The notes below the pieces were generated by a model. It was not told where the DNA came from. It searched no databases and saw only the letters and a program-made list of their open reading frames with translations. The position numbers and the translations under genes were made by a program. Below are positions 32,620 through 45,468 of a DNA stretch of 64,000 nucleotides, piece by piece (positions within the stretch are counted from its first letter, which is position 1; every line of letters begins with the position of its first letter). The DNA comes from Agriotes lineatus (Eukaryota > Arthropoda > Insecta > Coleoptera > Elateridae). The stretch covers positions 1 to 64,000 of the forward strand of contig CALNHX010003292.1 of NCBI GenBank assembly GCA_940337035.1. The letters are read 5' to 3'.

Positions 32620-35510
32620 TAATATTATGGATTGTGTATGCACACAACCTCACTTTGACACTTGACAACTCAAGTGACCTACAGTCCCTTTATATACAAC
32701 AGTCTGGTTATATGAAATGTCACTTATGACATAAGTCAGAATATGGCCGCCTCCAGTGGCGGGTCAAAAGCAGTGGCGGGGTTGGTGTTGGAAAATAGTT
32801 TAATTAAATAAATGCTTAGTATAAGTAGGTAAATATATGACTAAATAGTAAAACAAAAAATGTCGTATCAATGAGGTATTAGAAATTTTATTTACAGTTA
32901 GTGCTCACATAAATAATAATATATCTACAGAACTTAATGTGATCCCAAAACTACTAAAACAGTGAGTATACAGTCTAATACGCTTAAAATTACTTTTCAT
33001 AACTTCCCACTTAATTTATATAGCCTACATTGTGCATTGCCACAGAAGTACAACTGTATTTGCTTCGTTGTGTATTTTGCTTTTTCGTTTTCGTTTCAGC
33101 TATTCTCAAACGAACACCGATAACTTTGGATATAATAAACTTTTCTAATTGATTAAAAGTTGCAATATGTTACATCAACAATATGCATTTTATTTATATG
33201 AAATGCTTTTAGATTTAGATTCTATTCTGACCTTTTATGTTATTCTAATATGATCGATTAACCTGTTTGACCACAAGCCCCGCTTTTTTATTTCTAGGGA
33301 AGCTTTTCACCTTAATAACATGTTCAGACCAATTTTTGCATTCAAATGCACAAGACTCCATACCTAAAATTTAAACGTCGATAAAATCAGTTCTTTGGAC
33401 GGTTAATGTAATTTTAAAATTTGACCACTTGTTTATAAAGTCATTGGTATTTTCAATGGCTGTAGGCTCCGAAGGAGACGATAAGAAAGTAAATAATGTT
33501 AGAACAGCATTATCCTTAAGTCTTTTTTGCCACCAACTCGTGCTTTTTCACACATACAATCTGCAAAATGCTTTTTACAAATTCTTGAATTTCCATTCGG
33601 GTACCAATTTTCTCCATTAATTTTGTTGTCCATAAGTTCCGTCTGTCCCTATTCCTAAGGAATAGTTTCCGTTAGCACACAGTTTTCAGATTTGCTTTTG
33701 CATCCGACTGCACACTGCACAGCAATACCTCATATCTGAAGAAAATTTTTGAAACTGATAAATTTCTTTAAACCTTGTCAGCTTACCGTAAATAAATTAT
33801 AGTTCTAGTTGTTTCTAAAAATTATTATCAGTTTTTAACTATGTACTCGCATTTTAATCGATTTTTGTTGATTGAATGTCAACTTATTTTATTTGAGTAA
33901 ATGTGACTTTGACAATTTTTGAAATTTAAATGTTATAGTCAAAATGACGCAAAACTTAAAATGGCGGCACCAATGGTAATCGTGACCATATATGGCCAGA
34001 CTGTTAACGTTAGTGTATATAAAGCGACTGTAAAGTGACCGAGCGCGTTGAATTCTGGGTGGAGCGATGTAATTATCACCAAAATGCTGTAGTAAAACAA
34101 AATCTAGTTCAAAGCCCTTTCGATAACGTTTTTTAACGCACGTTATCAATAGGTCTCACCCTTTCACTGTGTAAGAAACGAATAACAGAACGTTGCTCCT
34201 TCCTGGTGCAGTGCTATTGCTGTGTCAACATTTTCAATTGTTTCTATGATATGTCATTCTCATTATTAAGAAGACCTTCTACACCTCAAAAATAATACTT
34301 CTGTCAACTTGTAAGGCCGTTCGGTTCATTTTATAGGGCACTTTTAATGTTTTCATTTTGACCTACCTCATTGAAGCACATTTTGCAGTGTCTCGACATA
34401 TTATTAAGGGCACTTACATTTTCTAAGTTAATTAATTCCCGTTCCTGTATCTGTTATTTAATGTTCATGATTTTGCCTTGAGTGAAAAGTTCAAATCAAT
34501 AAAACAAGAAAAATAAACAATTTAAACGGCTTCTTGGGAAAAGATTCAATCAAGAATGCTTCATGGAGAAAGTAAAGCATCAAGATCAAGTTAATGGTTT
34601 GACAACCCAACTATTCCCTCAGCTCGACTAGTGGTTCTATAGCAGGGAGAGGCGCATCTCTATGCCAGACTCTGGTTCACATCATAATGTGAAAACGGCA
34701 AAGTATTTCATTTTTTCATAGCCTTGGAATTCTGCAAATCGGAACCCCATAAAGGATATATGAGAGATTGTGATGAGCCAATGAGCAAATAACTATCAAA
34801 ATTAACCGTGTTAAAACGTTAAAGAAAGTTTAGTAGTCTCTCACGACATAATAAAATGCGAAAAAATATATCCAGAGCAGGAACCAGGAAAGCCGGTTGG
34901 ATGCGGTAATGTAAGCCAACGATGACGTCATAAAGTTGTTATGGGCCAAAAGTCACTTCTCATATTAATTTAACTATTTGCCTTATCACTGTCTAATTCA
35001 AGTCAAGTCAATTCTAGATTTAACCTACTTCAAAATTTACAACAGATTAGTTTTATGCATCTATATATTTGATTTTCTTCAAGTAAATCTACTGCAGGTT
35101 AGGCCTCACGTCGTACGGGTGCTATGTTGGTTGCAGATACGATCTTTCCGCAAATTTGGAATTTCGGTCTGTGCTGTCATTAGCCATTTGGTCTTGTTAG
35201 AATACGGATGTAGTGAATTTAAGCATCTTTGGTTAATCGCTGCTGATCCGCCTTCGGCTCATTCTTTAAACTTTTTCACGCGTGCAAAAAAATGGAACTT
35301 CAGCTCATTGTATAAATAACTATTACTATAATCATTTGGTCAGTAAACAGCAATTACATTTTAAATTTTACTTTACAGTTCTACCCCCTACAAGTGCAGC
35401 ATCTGTCAATCACTCATATCAAGTAGTGGATGGGTAATAATTTAGAACCAAATGCATGCTATCACAACAGAGCGGAAATCCAGCAAAGCCTTGTATATGA
35501 AGTTGTTCGA
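32620..35510. other. Anonymous AT-rich DNA
   Basis: Only short frames without motifs (for example 33429-33620, 33889-34149 and 34978-35319). The last, 113 codons, has no recognisable domain and poor coding character. Confidence 0.3.
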
Positions 35511-35513
35511 AAG

Positions 35514-35767
35514 TATTGAGAGATCCAAAAAAAGCTGTTCCTCAGCGGGCTGTGGAAATTCAACTTATGAATAGTATGTTGGCGGCACTGTACGTCAATG
35601 TCAAATTCGAGGTTATCAGGTTAGGTTTTCCGTCAGTTATGACACAAAATTACGCAAATCCTAACCTGCTAACCTCGAATTTGACATTGACGTACAGTGT
35701 CACCAACATATTATTCATACGTTGAATTTCCACAGCCCGCTGAGGAACAGTTTTTTGGATCTCTTGA
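35514..35767. repeat. Foldback element with ~104-bp arms
   Basis: GAGATCCAAAAAAAGCTGTT at the left is mirrored by the complement of the right end. Blocks CTCAGCGGGCTGTGGAA and TGTACGTCAATGTCAAATTC are perfectly inverted. The loop is about 35 bp. The open frame through it (35516-35725) is a by-product. It sits directly upstream of an RTE fragment. Confidence 0.85.
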
Positions 35768-35769
35768 TA

Positions 35770-36305
35770 TATCTACCTAGGTTCTGTGATCACAAATGAT
35801 GGGAATTTGAAAACGAAATTCCCTGAAAGATCGAAATATCAAGGAGCGCGGTTATTAAACTAACAAGAAAATGGAAAGACCGACAGATTACTAAAACAAC
35901 AAAAATGCGCTTCCTGCACACCTTGGTATTTTCAATGTTGTTATACGTATGTTTCATAAATCTGGACTCTCAAAGCTAAAGACCAAAAAAACGGCATGCT
36001 TTTGAGATGTGGCGTTACCGGAGACTACTTCGCATTTCCTGGACGGAGCGTCGAACTAACATATCTATCATAGAAGGGGTAGGCGACAAAAGGGGAATTC
36101 GGACAGTTATTTACGAACTTATTATGAGATATTTCGAGCACACCAAGGTTAGTAATGCCATAGAGGCGTTAATGGTCGAAGGGACAGTCAATGGCAGAAG
36201 AACCAGAGAGTTCTCTTCGCCCCGATGGAGAGACCAGGACCGGCAGATGCCTGGAGTCCCTGTCCATCAGGCAGTTCATATGGCGCCGAATCGGGAACAA
36301 TGAAA
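35770..36305 (+). pseudogene. RTE-like LINE 3' fragment
   Basis: Starts at YLGSVITNDG (about 35774), continues RFLHTLVFSMLLYVC and FEMWRYRRLLRISWTERRTN (about 36001-36063), and ends in a degenerate YFEHTKVSNAIEALMVEGTVNGRRTRE tract. These are the thumb and C-terminal blocks of RTE-type ORFs. Frame changes near 35830 and 35990 inactivate it. The 36007-36303 open frame is its longest surviving part. Confidence 0.7.
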
Positions 36306-36309
36306 GACA

Positions 36310-39200
36310 ACCATTGCAATAACAGTCACCATGTCCTGTGGAAGGATATGGATTGAGGAGATGAGATGGCCTGAGGTTGGCGGCTAAGTCTTATACCTAC
36401 CTTCCTCCTTAGCTGAATTACTTCGTTATGACTAACTTAAGTGAAGACATAATATGTGGTATTCTACGGTGTGTTTTGTTAAAAATTTTAATTTCAAAAA
36501 TCTTTAGAATTCTACAGCTCATACTTCAAAAACCATTAAGTTTAGAGGAAAAGTAGTTACAGAAGAAATTGTATATTTTGTTACGGTCTACATTTTTTGT
36601 TTGAAACTTTTTTTATATCCGCATCGATTACGGAATTATATAGAAAAAACAAGAAAGAGCCGCCATCTTTCAAAATGTCGGACGTAGCACAACTTCGGTT
36701 TTAGGGAACTCTTTGTATATTCAATCACAATGTGAAAGCAACTTTTCTGTAAAATTCCTTGCGTGTACTAATTTTCTCAAGGTCAACACCTTTTTTTCTT
36801 GCACTTATTTTTTCGGATTTTCATGAATGTAAACACATTTTGTTAACCTAGAGTGAATTAGAAGAAAACGATGAAAAAAAAAACTCAAAGCACGAAACAA
36901 ATATGAACATTGTTATAAAAATGTGTGTACTGAACATCGCCTTACCATTAGTGTAGGCTGCAAGCAGAAGATTCTTTTATAAACGCAAATTACATTTATA
37001 TCTTATATAACACATATATAATGAAAGATACTCTTTTGTTTGCTTAGTTTTTGAACATATTTTACTTTTGAAGTTTTTCCATCGAGAGGATTATGACCAA
37101 TGAATAAAAGTCAAATAAATAAAAATTAGAACTGTTATTTACCTTACTCGAAAAAAGCTAGTACAATTTCATTATGGAGTTATATACGACGCTACGTTGT
37201 GCTTGTGAGTAATGCATTATAAATTCCACGTAATTCTGCCGTTCTTGATTATCATTTATATATCAATTATAATAAAAGCCGAAGTAAGGTGTTAGAAATA
37301 TTACATATTACGATATTTAATATGTTTTTCTATTAAGAATCGTTTCAGCAAGGATAATTTGAAAGTCAGAATGCATGCAATTATTTAGTTTATTATTTTA
37401 ATTTGCGATAACTACATGTTGCCGAAAGGTTCTGCAACAACAACAAAATGTAAATAAAGCATATTTTCCTGAAAATTCTTGTATTCCTCGGTTTTATTCT
37501 CTAATAAACATATAAACATAAACATAAACACGCTTTGTAACTATAATAGGTACTCCATTTACAAAAAAAAAACTATTGTAGTTATCCAAAACTAGACAGA
37601 ATATCAGTCTTCTATTTAAAATACTTCAATTTCCTCCGCTAGCATTTATTTTCCTTTGATATATTTAAATAATACTCTAACAATTTCTTAGGATCACCTT
37701 AGGTATGAAAACATTTTTCTTTCAATATTTTAGTAATGCCTCTTAACTATTTTACGTTAAGCATTTTTCATTGAAGCAAAATTCCGTTTTTCTTTTTCAT
37801 GATAGAAGTAATCGAACAATTCAGAAAATCATAAAAATCCTTACTACTGACGTATATGTAGAGCTTCGATATCTGTTTTATCTACAGGCAGTACAGGCGC
37901 ACATCCTGAAACCTTAACCCGCTAAACTATTCGCAATCAAGACCAATTCGACTCCGCAAGGTCGTTTAGATCTGAGGAAGCTGAAAGATAAGAGAACAGA
38001 GACGTAGCTGCGGTAGAACAACGCGTGGGTGTTAATCGAAAACGAATGATGCGATAAATAAGAAGTAAACATCAATCCCCCTGGGTAAACAACTATAGGA
38101 TACTTTACAGAATCAAGCGATATGATAAAGGTAAGTAGTTGATGGTGTGTGCTCTGCTGCACAAATATGAATGGAAGCGCAACAAAATCACACGTGCTTT
38201 CCGAAATTGATACTTAAAACCACGATTGCGCCAGGAAGTTCACAACAGGTTTGTTTATTTCTACGATGTAATTTATACGCGCTGAGATTTGGAGCTGTCT
38301 GTATTTTGATATTTTATATTGCTTTTATTGCAGTAATAATCCGATAAAATTGTAGGCAAGAGATTTCTATAGATGTAGATATGTTTTAAAAATTGTGGAG
38401 ACCTTGAAGATAAGAAAAGATAATATTAATAGGACTTATTATTTATAGATAGTTTGGGTAACACTAACTTACTCTACTTTTCATAAAATCAACTGGACAC
38501 AAAATTATGTCATTAACCATAATTACTAAGCTAAACAGTGTAAAATATGTGTTTCTGGAGTTGTAAGTTTAAAACCCAGTGGCGACGTCCGAGGGCTACA
38601 AATTCAGCGAGGTAATAATTGCTTTTTTCTCCGGTCTTTTCTAGGTATTACACTATTTTTCCACAACTTCCATTAACAATTTTTTTTAATGTTCGTTTCG
38701 TTATTAGCTGTTTTAATGAAAACCGCTTGGAAGTTTTCGGAATTTATGCTCCTTACGGAATATTGATTTATTTGTGTAACAATTTTATAACCTGGAATCT
38801 GTGTTTTATTCCCGGTCGTGAGTAAACATTTAACTTCTTATTTATTTACCGACTAAGTTTCATAACGAATAATACCTAAAATGTCGCATGTTGAAACTTC
38901 AGCAATTGCACTGAGATATAGCAGTCTCTCGTGTGTAAAGGTTTCTAATCAAATTGATTACTTTCTCATACAGAGTCGATTGAGATCATCTGTAAGAGTA
39001 TGTAAGACCATACCTAGTGGTGATTGTAATTTAGATCACCAGTTACTGACGTCTCTCTTTCAGATACAGCTTAAAAGTCGGTAAAAAGGAAAAAAGGCAG
39101 GACCTACTGTTTTCGGCCTAAGTACTTTCCAGAGAAATATAAATGAGCAATTAGACCACTAACTGTCCAACAGCTGTTGCGATTATTCAAATCCTTTGTG
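36310..39200. other. Anonymous AT-rich DNA
   Basis: No recognisable gene or element. Frames such as 37914-38162 and 38619-38825 have no motif. Confidence 0.3.
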
Positions 39201-39369
39201 AGCGATGCTCAAAGAGTTCATGGTTGAAACAATTGCAGAAACGCCAATCCAAACGCTACAAGAAGTAGAAGTCGGTAAAGAACTCGACGTTTCTGGTATA
39301 GGCACTGAACAGAAGATATTAGAATACAATCTTTTAACATACCTACCGTATTTAAACTTTCAGCAAAAG

Positions 39370-40790
39370 ACATGAAAATGCTTACATCCAAGGTAAATGA
39401 GAGACACTTGAATGATATAATGATCATAATAACAACAACAATATTTCTCCAGCAGTACCAACACTCACAAATTCTAGCCAAAAACCTTTTAATGAAAGAC
39501 GGAAATGGGAATGAAGTAACAGAAGTTGAAAGAATTGTCGAAACTTGGAGATGCTACCATGAAACATTTCTTGACAGAACTCCATAAATTCGTGTATTCG
39601 AATTCAATAGAACCTTTCAACAAGAATAGTCTTTACTAATAGTATCTGAAGTAAATGCCGCTATCTCAAAATTAATAATTGAAAAAGTTGGTAGTGATTC
39701 TATTACTGAAGCTTTGAAATTAATTGGCAATAAAGTAGTCACTCTCGTGCACGGATTTGCCGAAGTAATTATATGGGACAGCGTCACTTGGTCCACTGGC
39801 TGGAAAATGTCTATCGTCATAACTCTACATAAAAAGAAAGCAGCTCGTTCTTGTGACAACTATATGCTACTGGCTTTGACAGCTCATATTAGCAAAGCTA
39901 TGCTCTAGGTATATTCCTCAAGCCAGATTCCAGCGTTTTATACCTTGACATATATCTCCGAAATAGCAAATTTTGAATCTACGCCAATTTATGGAGAAAT
40001 CTCGACAATATTATGTACCCATGTCTCTATTTATGTTGTGTCAATTATCGCAAAGCCGTGGACAACATAAATATTGATCTGCGTTGTGGTTATTTTAAAA
40101 TATACTTTCTGCCAAGGCGAAAGTCGACACAGTAACATCTGACTATTGTGTTGTTCGCAAAGGAGCTAGACAGACATGTTATTTTATATCTAATATAGTG
40201 ACTATTCAGTTACCTGTCAGCTGTCAGAAGTGGACCAATGAAAACGTCCGATTTTGCATTTCATAGCCAACCAAAATAAATTGTAGTGACTATTGTACTA
40301 GTATTCAAGTGACTATTTTATCATTGAAGATGTTTGCAGGTATTGTATTTAAACATGTGTAACGAAGTATTCCGTATTTTTAATTTGGGAAATGGGTTTG
40401 GTTCACTAAATAGTCCTCCGAATACTATTCGTAGTCAAAGTTAGGTAGACTATTTTTGGGGTGGTATCACTCATGTCCATTGTGTCTGCAATTGTACCCG
40501 CACGCAATGGACTTTCGTTATACCTACTACCCCAAAAATAATCGACATAACTTTGAGTGCTTATAGTATTATAAGTGAATATATTATGATATTTGCACTG
40601 GAAGCTGGCAAAGTTGAATGGTTATACGTGTCCACTTTAGCATTCGCAGATGGCACTACTCTATTAGCTGCAAGCGAGGAAGAACTTTTATAGTTAGTAG
40701 ATATGCTTCAGAGAATTGGTTCAAAATATAGCCTGGCAACTACGACGAAACCAAAATACAAATAGTAAAATAATGGAAACAACTAAAACT
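39370..40790 (+). pseudogene. RTE-like LINE relic with internal insertion
   Basis: Readable blocks: NLLMKDGNGNEVTEVERIVETW (about 39485-39550), EVNAAISKLIIEKVGSDSI and TWSTGWKMSIVITLHKKKAARSCDNYMLLAL (about 39780-39880), a motif A remnant with KAVDNI (about 40050), then FADGTTLLAASEEEL (about 40645-40690), where the second Asp of the YADD/FADD motif is Gly. About 400 bp between 40180 and 40590 does not belong to the LINE and holds a large hairpin. Stops are frequent. Confidence 0.65.
40431..40561. repeat. Hairpin with ~60-bp imperfect arms inside the RTE relic
   Basis: CAAAGTTAGGTAGACTATTTTTGGGG at the left is answered by the complement of CCCCAAAAATAATCGACATAAC at the right; GTCCATTG/CAATGGAC lies deeper in the stem. 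It accounts for part of the non-LINE insertion. Confidence 0.65.
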
Positions 40791-40828
40791 ATCCAAGCAT
40801 TCGAACTAACGAGAGAAAAACAGATAGA

Positions 40829-41939
40829 TCTTATATATATTTCTAAAAGTCCTGACTGACTCACTGACTCATCAACGCCCAGCCCAAACCCTTGGACCTA
40901 GAAAGCTGAAATTTTGCACAGAGGTTCCCTTTATGATGTATACAAGGAATAAGGAAGGATATTTCAAAACACAACCTCTAAAGGGGTAAAATGGGGATTC
41001 CAATTTTGTATGGAGAAATAATATTAAATAGACATTTCGACTTGAAACTTCGTAGGAGTACTCCTAAAAACAAATAATCAAACACGTATTTCGTGATTTT
41101 CCGAAAATCAACCCCTTAGGGGGTAAAATGGGGTAAGTAAGCCTAAAAATGGATATGGGTGTCGTTATTGAGGTTTTTTGGGACGTTGATTGCGAAAATT
41201 ACATTTATTTTTAAGTCCAAGACGGTGAACATGACATAAGGGAAAAAACGGGACGGGACGGGACTAGACTGGACGGAACGGGACTGACTGGACGGGACGG
41301 GACTGAGTGGGACGGGACTGGACGGGAAGGGAAGGGACGGAACGGGACGGGACGGGACGGGGCAACGCGGGACGGGGTGGGGCGGGACGGGTCGTGGCGG
41401 GGCGGGACGGACGGGACGGAAAGGGAAGGAAAAGGATGGGATGGAAGGGGAGGGGATGGGATGGAAGGGGAGGGGTGGGACGGGACGGGAAGGGACGGGA
41501 CTGGACGGGAGCGAAAGGGGCGGGACGGGACGGGACGGGAAGGGGAGACGGGGCGGATCTGGGCGGAACGGGATGATACGGAAAGGAAAGGGAAGGAATG
41601 GGATGGAAGGGGAAGGGACGGGACGGGACGGGAAGGTACGGGACTGGACGGGAAGGGACTGAACAGGAAGGGACTGGACGGAAAAGGAAGGGACGGGACG
41701 AAGAGGAACGAGACGGGACGGGACGGAAAGGGAAGGGGAGGGAAGGAATGGGATGGAAAGGGAGAGGCGGGACGGGACGAGACGGGACGGAACGGAGACG
41801 GGGACGGAGAAAGGGACGGGGACGGGGATAGGATGGGATGGGATGGGATGGGATGGGATGGGATGACAGAAAATAATTAGTCATTATTTAATACACAAAT
41901 AACGAACCTCGCGCGAACGAAGTCGCGGGTAAAAGCTAG
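40829..41939 (+). mobile_element. Non-autonomous Helitron-like element
   Basis: Begins TC (TCTTATATATATTTCTAAAA) directly after an A at 40828 and ends CTAG before T at 41940, matching the 5'-TC...CTRR-3' ends and A/T insertion site of Helitrons. A GC-rich imperfect hairpin (CCTCGCG...CGCGGG, 41907-41929) sits 6 bp before the CTAG end, as is typical. There is no target duplication and no terminal inverted repeat. The first 420 bp are AT-rich non-coding sequence; the rest is a G-rich minisatellite. No Rep/helicase is present. Inserted just after the RTE relic. Confidence 0.65.
41247..41868. repeat. GGGAC/GGGAT pentanucleotide minisatellite (~620 bp)
   Basis: Variants of GGGAC, GGGAA and GGGAT repeat with occasional 6-bp units. 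The tract is almost pure purine-plus-C on the plus strand and contains seven consecutive GGGAT near 41827-41861. Long open frames in five frames on both strands are artefacts of the repeat and are not genes. Regular GGG runs could form G-quadruplexes on the plus strand. Confidence 0.9.
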
Positions 41940-42020
41940 TAATCTATCGACGCCTTTTAGGGCTTATTGTACAAACGTTTCTATATAAATAAAACACATA
42001 ATAGTATATTGTTTAACTAG

Positions 42021-42116
42021 TGCTGAAAGTTGGATATTTCACACGAATGCGATAGTTGACCAACGAGCCGAAGGCAAGTGGCTCATTCGCAGAAGTGTGA
42101 AATATCCAATCAGCAC
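42021..42116. repeat. Hairpin with ~32-bp arms
   Basis: TGCTGAAAGTTGGATATTTC at 42021-42040 pairs with the complement of 42083-42116. A CCGAAGG..AAGTGGCTC tract forms the loop. A further 17-bp perfect inverted pair (42131-42147 and 42546-42562, ACTTTTCCGACGACCAC) lies outside and may be the ends of a larger inverted-repeat element. Confidence 0.6.
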
Positions 42117-42224
42117 GTGTTATACACTATACTTTTCCGACGACCACCAATATAGTATTGATTCTTTATAATATAAACCAAATTGACCACTTTTAACCGC
42201 AAAATGAAACAATTATTGTTTAAA

Positions 42225-42285
42225 CCACGACCTGCTAAATTGTTTGACAAACGTCACTTTTGTCACACAATTCAGCAGGCCGTGG
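42225..42285. mobile_element. 61-bp palindromic mini-element, second copy
   Basis: Same plan as 10472-10539: CCACGACCTGCTAAATTGT at the left, ACAATTCAGCAGGCCGTGG at the right, GACAAACGTCAC between. Flanked by TTTAAA at 42219-42224 and 42286-42291. Confidence 0.75.
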
Positions 42286-42989
42286 TTTAAACATCAACTT
42301 AAATTGTCATACTATTTCTGTGACATTAGCTTACTAGATTTTTGAACCGGCTTGTTTCGCGACTTGCGCGCTGTTTTATGCCGAATTGGCCGTGACGCTC
42401 TCGCGAATTTTAGTTGCTACGGGAGACCATGCCGCACTAGTGTTTCAAGACGGAAAACACACGCTCCACGTGACCTTTTCAGGTGACCTTTCCAATGTCT
42501 CACTTTCAGTAACACCAAGCCATGCCATTTTTGGCATTTTTCGTAGTGGTCGTCGGAAAAGTGAATTTTCAACATCCTATATTCAGGAATCCTACCTTTT
42601 TCGTGCATATCAATCACAGAAAAAAGACTATAAAAAAATATTTGTTCAGGACAAACCTGACGGGAAAGTGTAATGTTTAGAATGGCTGTTGCTATTTTAA
42701 TTAATTTTTCTTTGTCCGCAATGCCAGATGGGTAACCCAGAGCCAAGGCTCGCAGAGATGCAGAGTGATTAATAGGACAAGTTGGATAAATATGTTTATC
42801 TACGACAGTGTGTAAAATTGACTTTTAGGTGGCAGTTCTAAAGTTTGCAAAAGGACTGTTTAATAACATTCATTAGTTTACGTCGTCAGTAGCAACGTGT
42901 TTTAAAATCCGTTAAAAACCGTTTACTAGTAATTCTAATTTACATTTAAATATATTTTTTATATTTACCGCGATTTCTCGATTCTATCG

Positions 42990-43125
42990 TAGATAAAATA
43001 TTGTACGATACACATGCGTAAAGCATCTTTAATCACTCGCGGGGCTTAAAACGCTCGCTCGCTGGCGTTTTAACTCTTTCCCTTCCATCACCTAAAGATT
43101 AGGTTTACGCACTTGTATCGTAAAT
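42990..43125. repeat. Dispersed inverted-repeat element, copy 2
   Basis: GTAGATAAAATATTGTACGA is a counterpart of the element at 32483. The right side GGTTTACGCACTTGTATCGT is a partial inverse of its left side. The centre is replaced by a GC-richer CGCTCGCTGGCG hairpin. Confidence 0.45.
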
Positions 43126-43129
43126 TAGC

Positions 43130-44424
43130 ATTTTCTTCAAACGTCAGTAAAATGTGACATTATACTGCTTGATTGATGCTGTTAAACTGTCACTTCATTG
43201 CAATGGCATCTAAACACTTTATCTCCGCTGACAAGATACAGTTTTTTTCGGATTTTGTTCACAACGTTGTATAATAATTTGTTATACACTTTTGAAAAAA
43301 AAATACTATATGTTATTCGGGGAAAAAGTATCTTTATGTGGATCTGCTATACTTATCTGCCTCGCAAGCTCGGCAGGTAAACCGTCCACCCACGCCAGAT
43401 AAAGTAAACTTTTGCTCCTTGTAACATAATATACTAATTATTAACGCTATGGTCCAAATCAACTTAAGCTATAATATTAAAAAGCGTACGTACAGTCGTG
43501 TTAATTAAAGTGTTGTACAGCATTTGTACTTTGCGAATATCAATTAATTACACAAAGTTAAAAAAAGTGTTGTATATACAAATATTTTGCAGGTATACTT
43601 CCAGGTCTATTTAGTTAATGATACAGTGTGAGCCTTTCTTGAGTAAGAACACAACTACCAATAAACATATAACTATCGCTGTACAACACATTTTTAAACA
43701 GGAATGCACATCCAATTAAATGAAGTGATAAGTGCTTGGACGAGCCGTGCGCTTATGGAGGTCAAAAGCCTAAATGGGTTGCAACTATATGTATAGCACA
43801 GGAACTCCATTTACTTTACGACTTCAGTTGGTGGTAATCAAAAGTCTCCAGAACGCTTCGTGAACGTTGTCAAATTTGTTTTGTAAATAAGGCAGTTAGC
43901 CCGGGTCGAATACTTGCTTAAAAGTCTCGGAAACGTGATGTTGTGGAATATAGAAACCTGGAGTACGGAGTGGGTGTCTTCGACGTGTTCTGAGATGGAT
44001 AGAGATGCATTTTGGAGTCGTATGCGTAGCTGCGGGACAACTCCACGTACCGAAGTTTTGGGACGGCTGACGATGAAAACATCGCTGCTCTTGATGAAGG
44101 GTATTGCGACTTCGATCGGATTTCGGACGAAAACTGAGTTCATCACAGACTTCTTCGGAGGGCTCACAAAGATTGATTTACAAGGTCGCCGAAGGTACTG
44201 GTGGAGGTGTAATTTGTTTTAACACCAGGAGCGCAGTGCTCTTTTTTTGAGCGGTGAGTCAGCTCAAGTTCTGGGTGACAGCCTGCGGGCGGCAGGTTAA
44301 CTCCGACTCTCTACTGCCCAGACACAAGGTTTATTGCATGGGATCTCTGGACTAGGGTATATGAATTAAGCATATTTACTAATCTAGGCGTAGAAAACAT
44401 ATCGGGACCCTCACACGTTAAGCT
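43130..44424. other. Unassigned DNA
   Basis: Overlapping ~110-codon frames on both strands at 43838-44222 suggest a GC-richer, possibly coding-derived segment, but no motif is recognisable. The text at 44320-44390 resembles 49298-49365 beyond the other end of the LTR element (about 65% by eye). Confidence 0.3.
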
Positions 44425-44428
44425 CCGT

Positions 44429-45454
44429 TGTTAGCTTTCTTACGTACCTTTAGGTCGTCGTTCTTTAATTATTTAACTCAACAATTGAACATTATATAAG
44501 TGTACTTGAGGCCCGTCTACTAGCAACAGTGAAGACGTCGTGAATTCTTTAATTAAGATGTTAAAGGGAGCGCCAACAAGTTAAAACTCACGTACACTGA
44601 TATATGTCAAGAAACGTGTAACTTCACTGTATATCTAAATAAACAATTATTGAACCCAATGCTTGTAATTAAAATGAAAGAGAGCAATACCCTTAACTAG
44701 TTTTATTATCACTTCAAACTTGAGACATCCAAAATTGGCCTATTATATGAACGGGACGGCGGGGTACCCCTATTAACTTAAACTACTAGGTCTTTCTAAT
44801 GTTTACACAGCGTTTTCATATGCAAAATATCATCAAAATCACTTATCTGTTCGTGATTACACTTGTAGACGTTTACTGAATCAGATTAACCGTCAGCTTG
44901 ACAGCTCCCAATCGTCAGCTATCACCTGCGGCAAGTAGTCCTCAAAACTGCCTGGTGACTTCCAGCAGACTAAATTTTCTGTAGGTTTTCACTCCTACAC
45001 TTTTTGCTATAATTCGAAGTTCAAGATAAAATACGGTAGATGCCAAAATAATTGTACCTACCCTGTTAAACAGGCAATAAACTTTAGAATCGTGATTCCG
45101 TGGTTTCCCAAATCGCTTCTAAGCTCGAATTTACATTCGTCGGAAAAATGACTCTCGCTTCTTAAATCTCCTACCAGGAAGGTTAGCCAGTAATATTCCC
45201 TACTATAGCCCAAACCATATGCAATGGCGAAATTATCACTTATATACCACGAAACCCCTTGCAGTTTCAAATGCTGTCACACGTTTTTTTCAAAACAAAA
45301 ACCGTTGTTTATCTTTTTCCTCTAGTAACGACCAATGCCAATCTGATATTAATTTTTATGAGTTATTATCGCATTAATCCCACTTGATCTCTTATTCAAC
45401 ACTTATATACTGTAGATTACTAGTATTAATAGCATATGCTTTTAGCACGTAACA
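44429..45454 (-). repeat. LTR (3' LTR in element orientation)
   Basis: 1026 bp, same length as 48263-49288. In element sense it begins TGTTACGTGC and ends AAGCTAACA. Confidence 0.9.
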
Positions 45455-45456
45455 AA

Positions 45457-45468
45457 CTCCCCCCTTAC
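45457..45468 (-). other. Polypurine tract
   Basis: AAGGGGGGAG on the minus strand, immediately upstream of the 3' LTR start (TGTTACGTGC). It is the expected primer for plus-strand synthesis. Confidence 0.7.

Noticed and set aside
34978..35319. 113-codon plus-strand frame
   Set aside because: No recognisable domain, no neighbouring splice-consistent exons, composition as expected for random AT-rich DNA.
41264..41884. 206-codon minus-strand frame and several long plus-strand frames rich in Pro/Arg/Ser or Gly/Asp/Arg
   Set aside because: All are translations of the GGGAC pentanucleotide minisatellite, open in several frames at once.
42386..42746. Overlapping 95- and 109-codon frames on both strands
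   Set aside because: No motif. They lie inside an inverted-repeat region bounded by 42131-42147 and 42546-42562, and neither strand is favoured.
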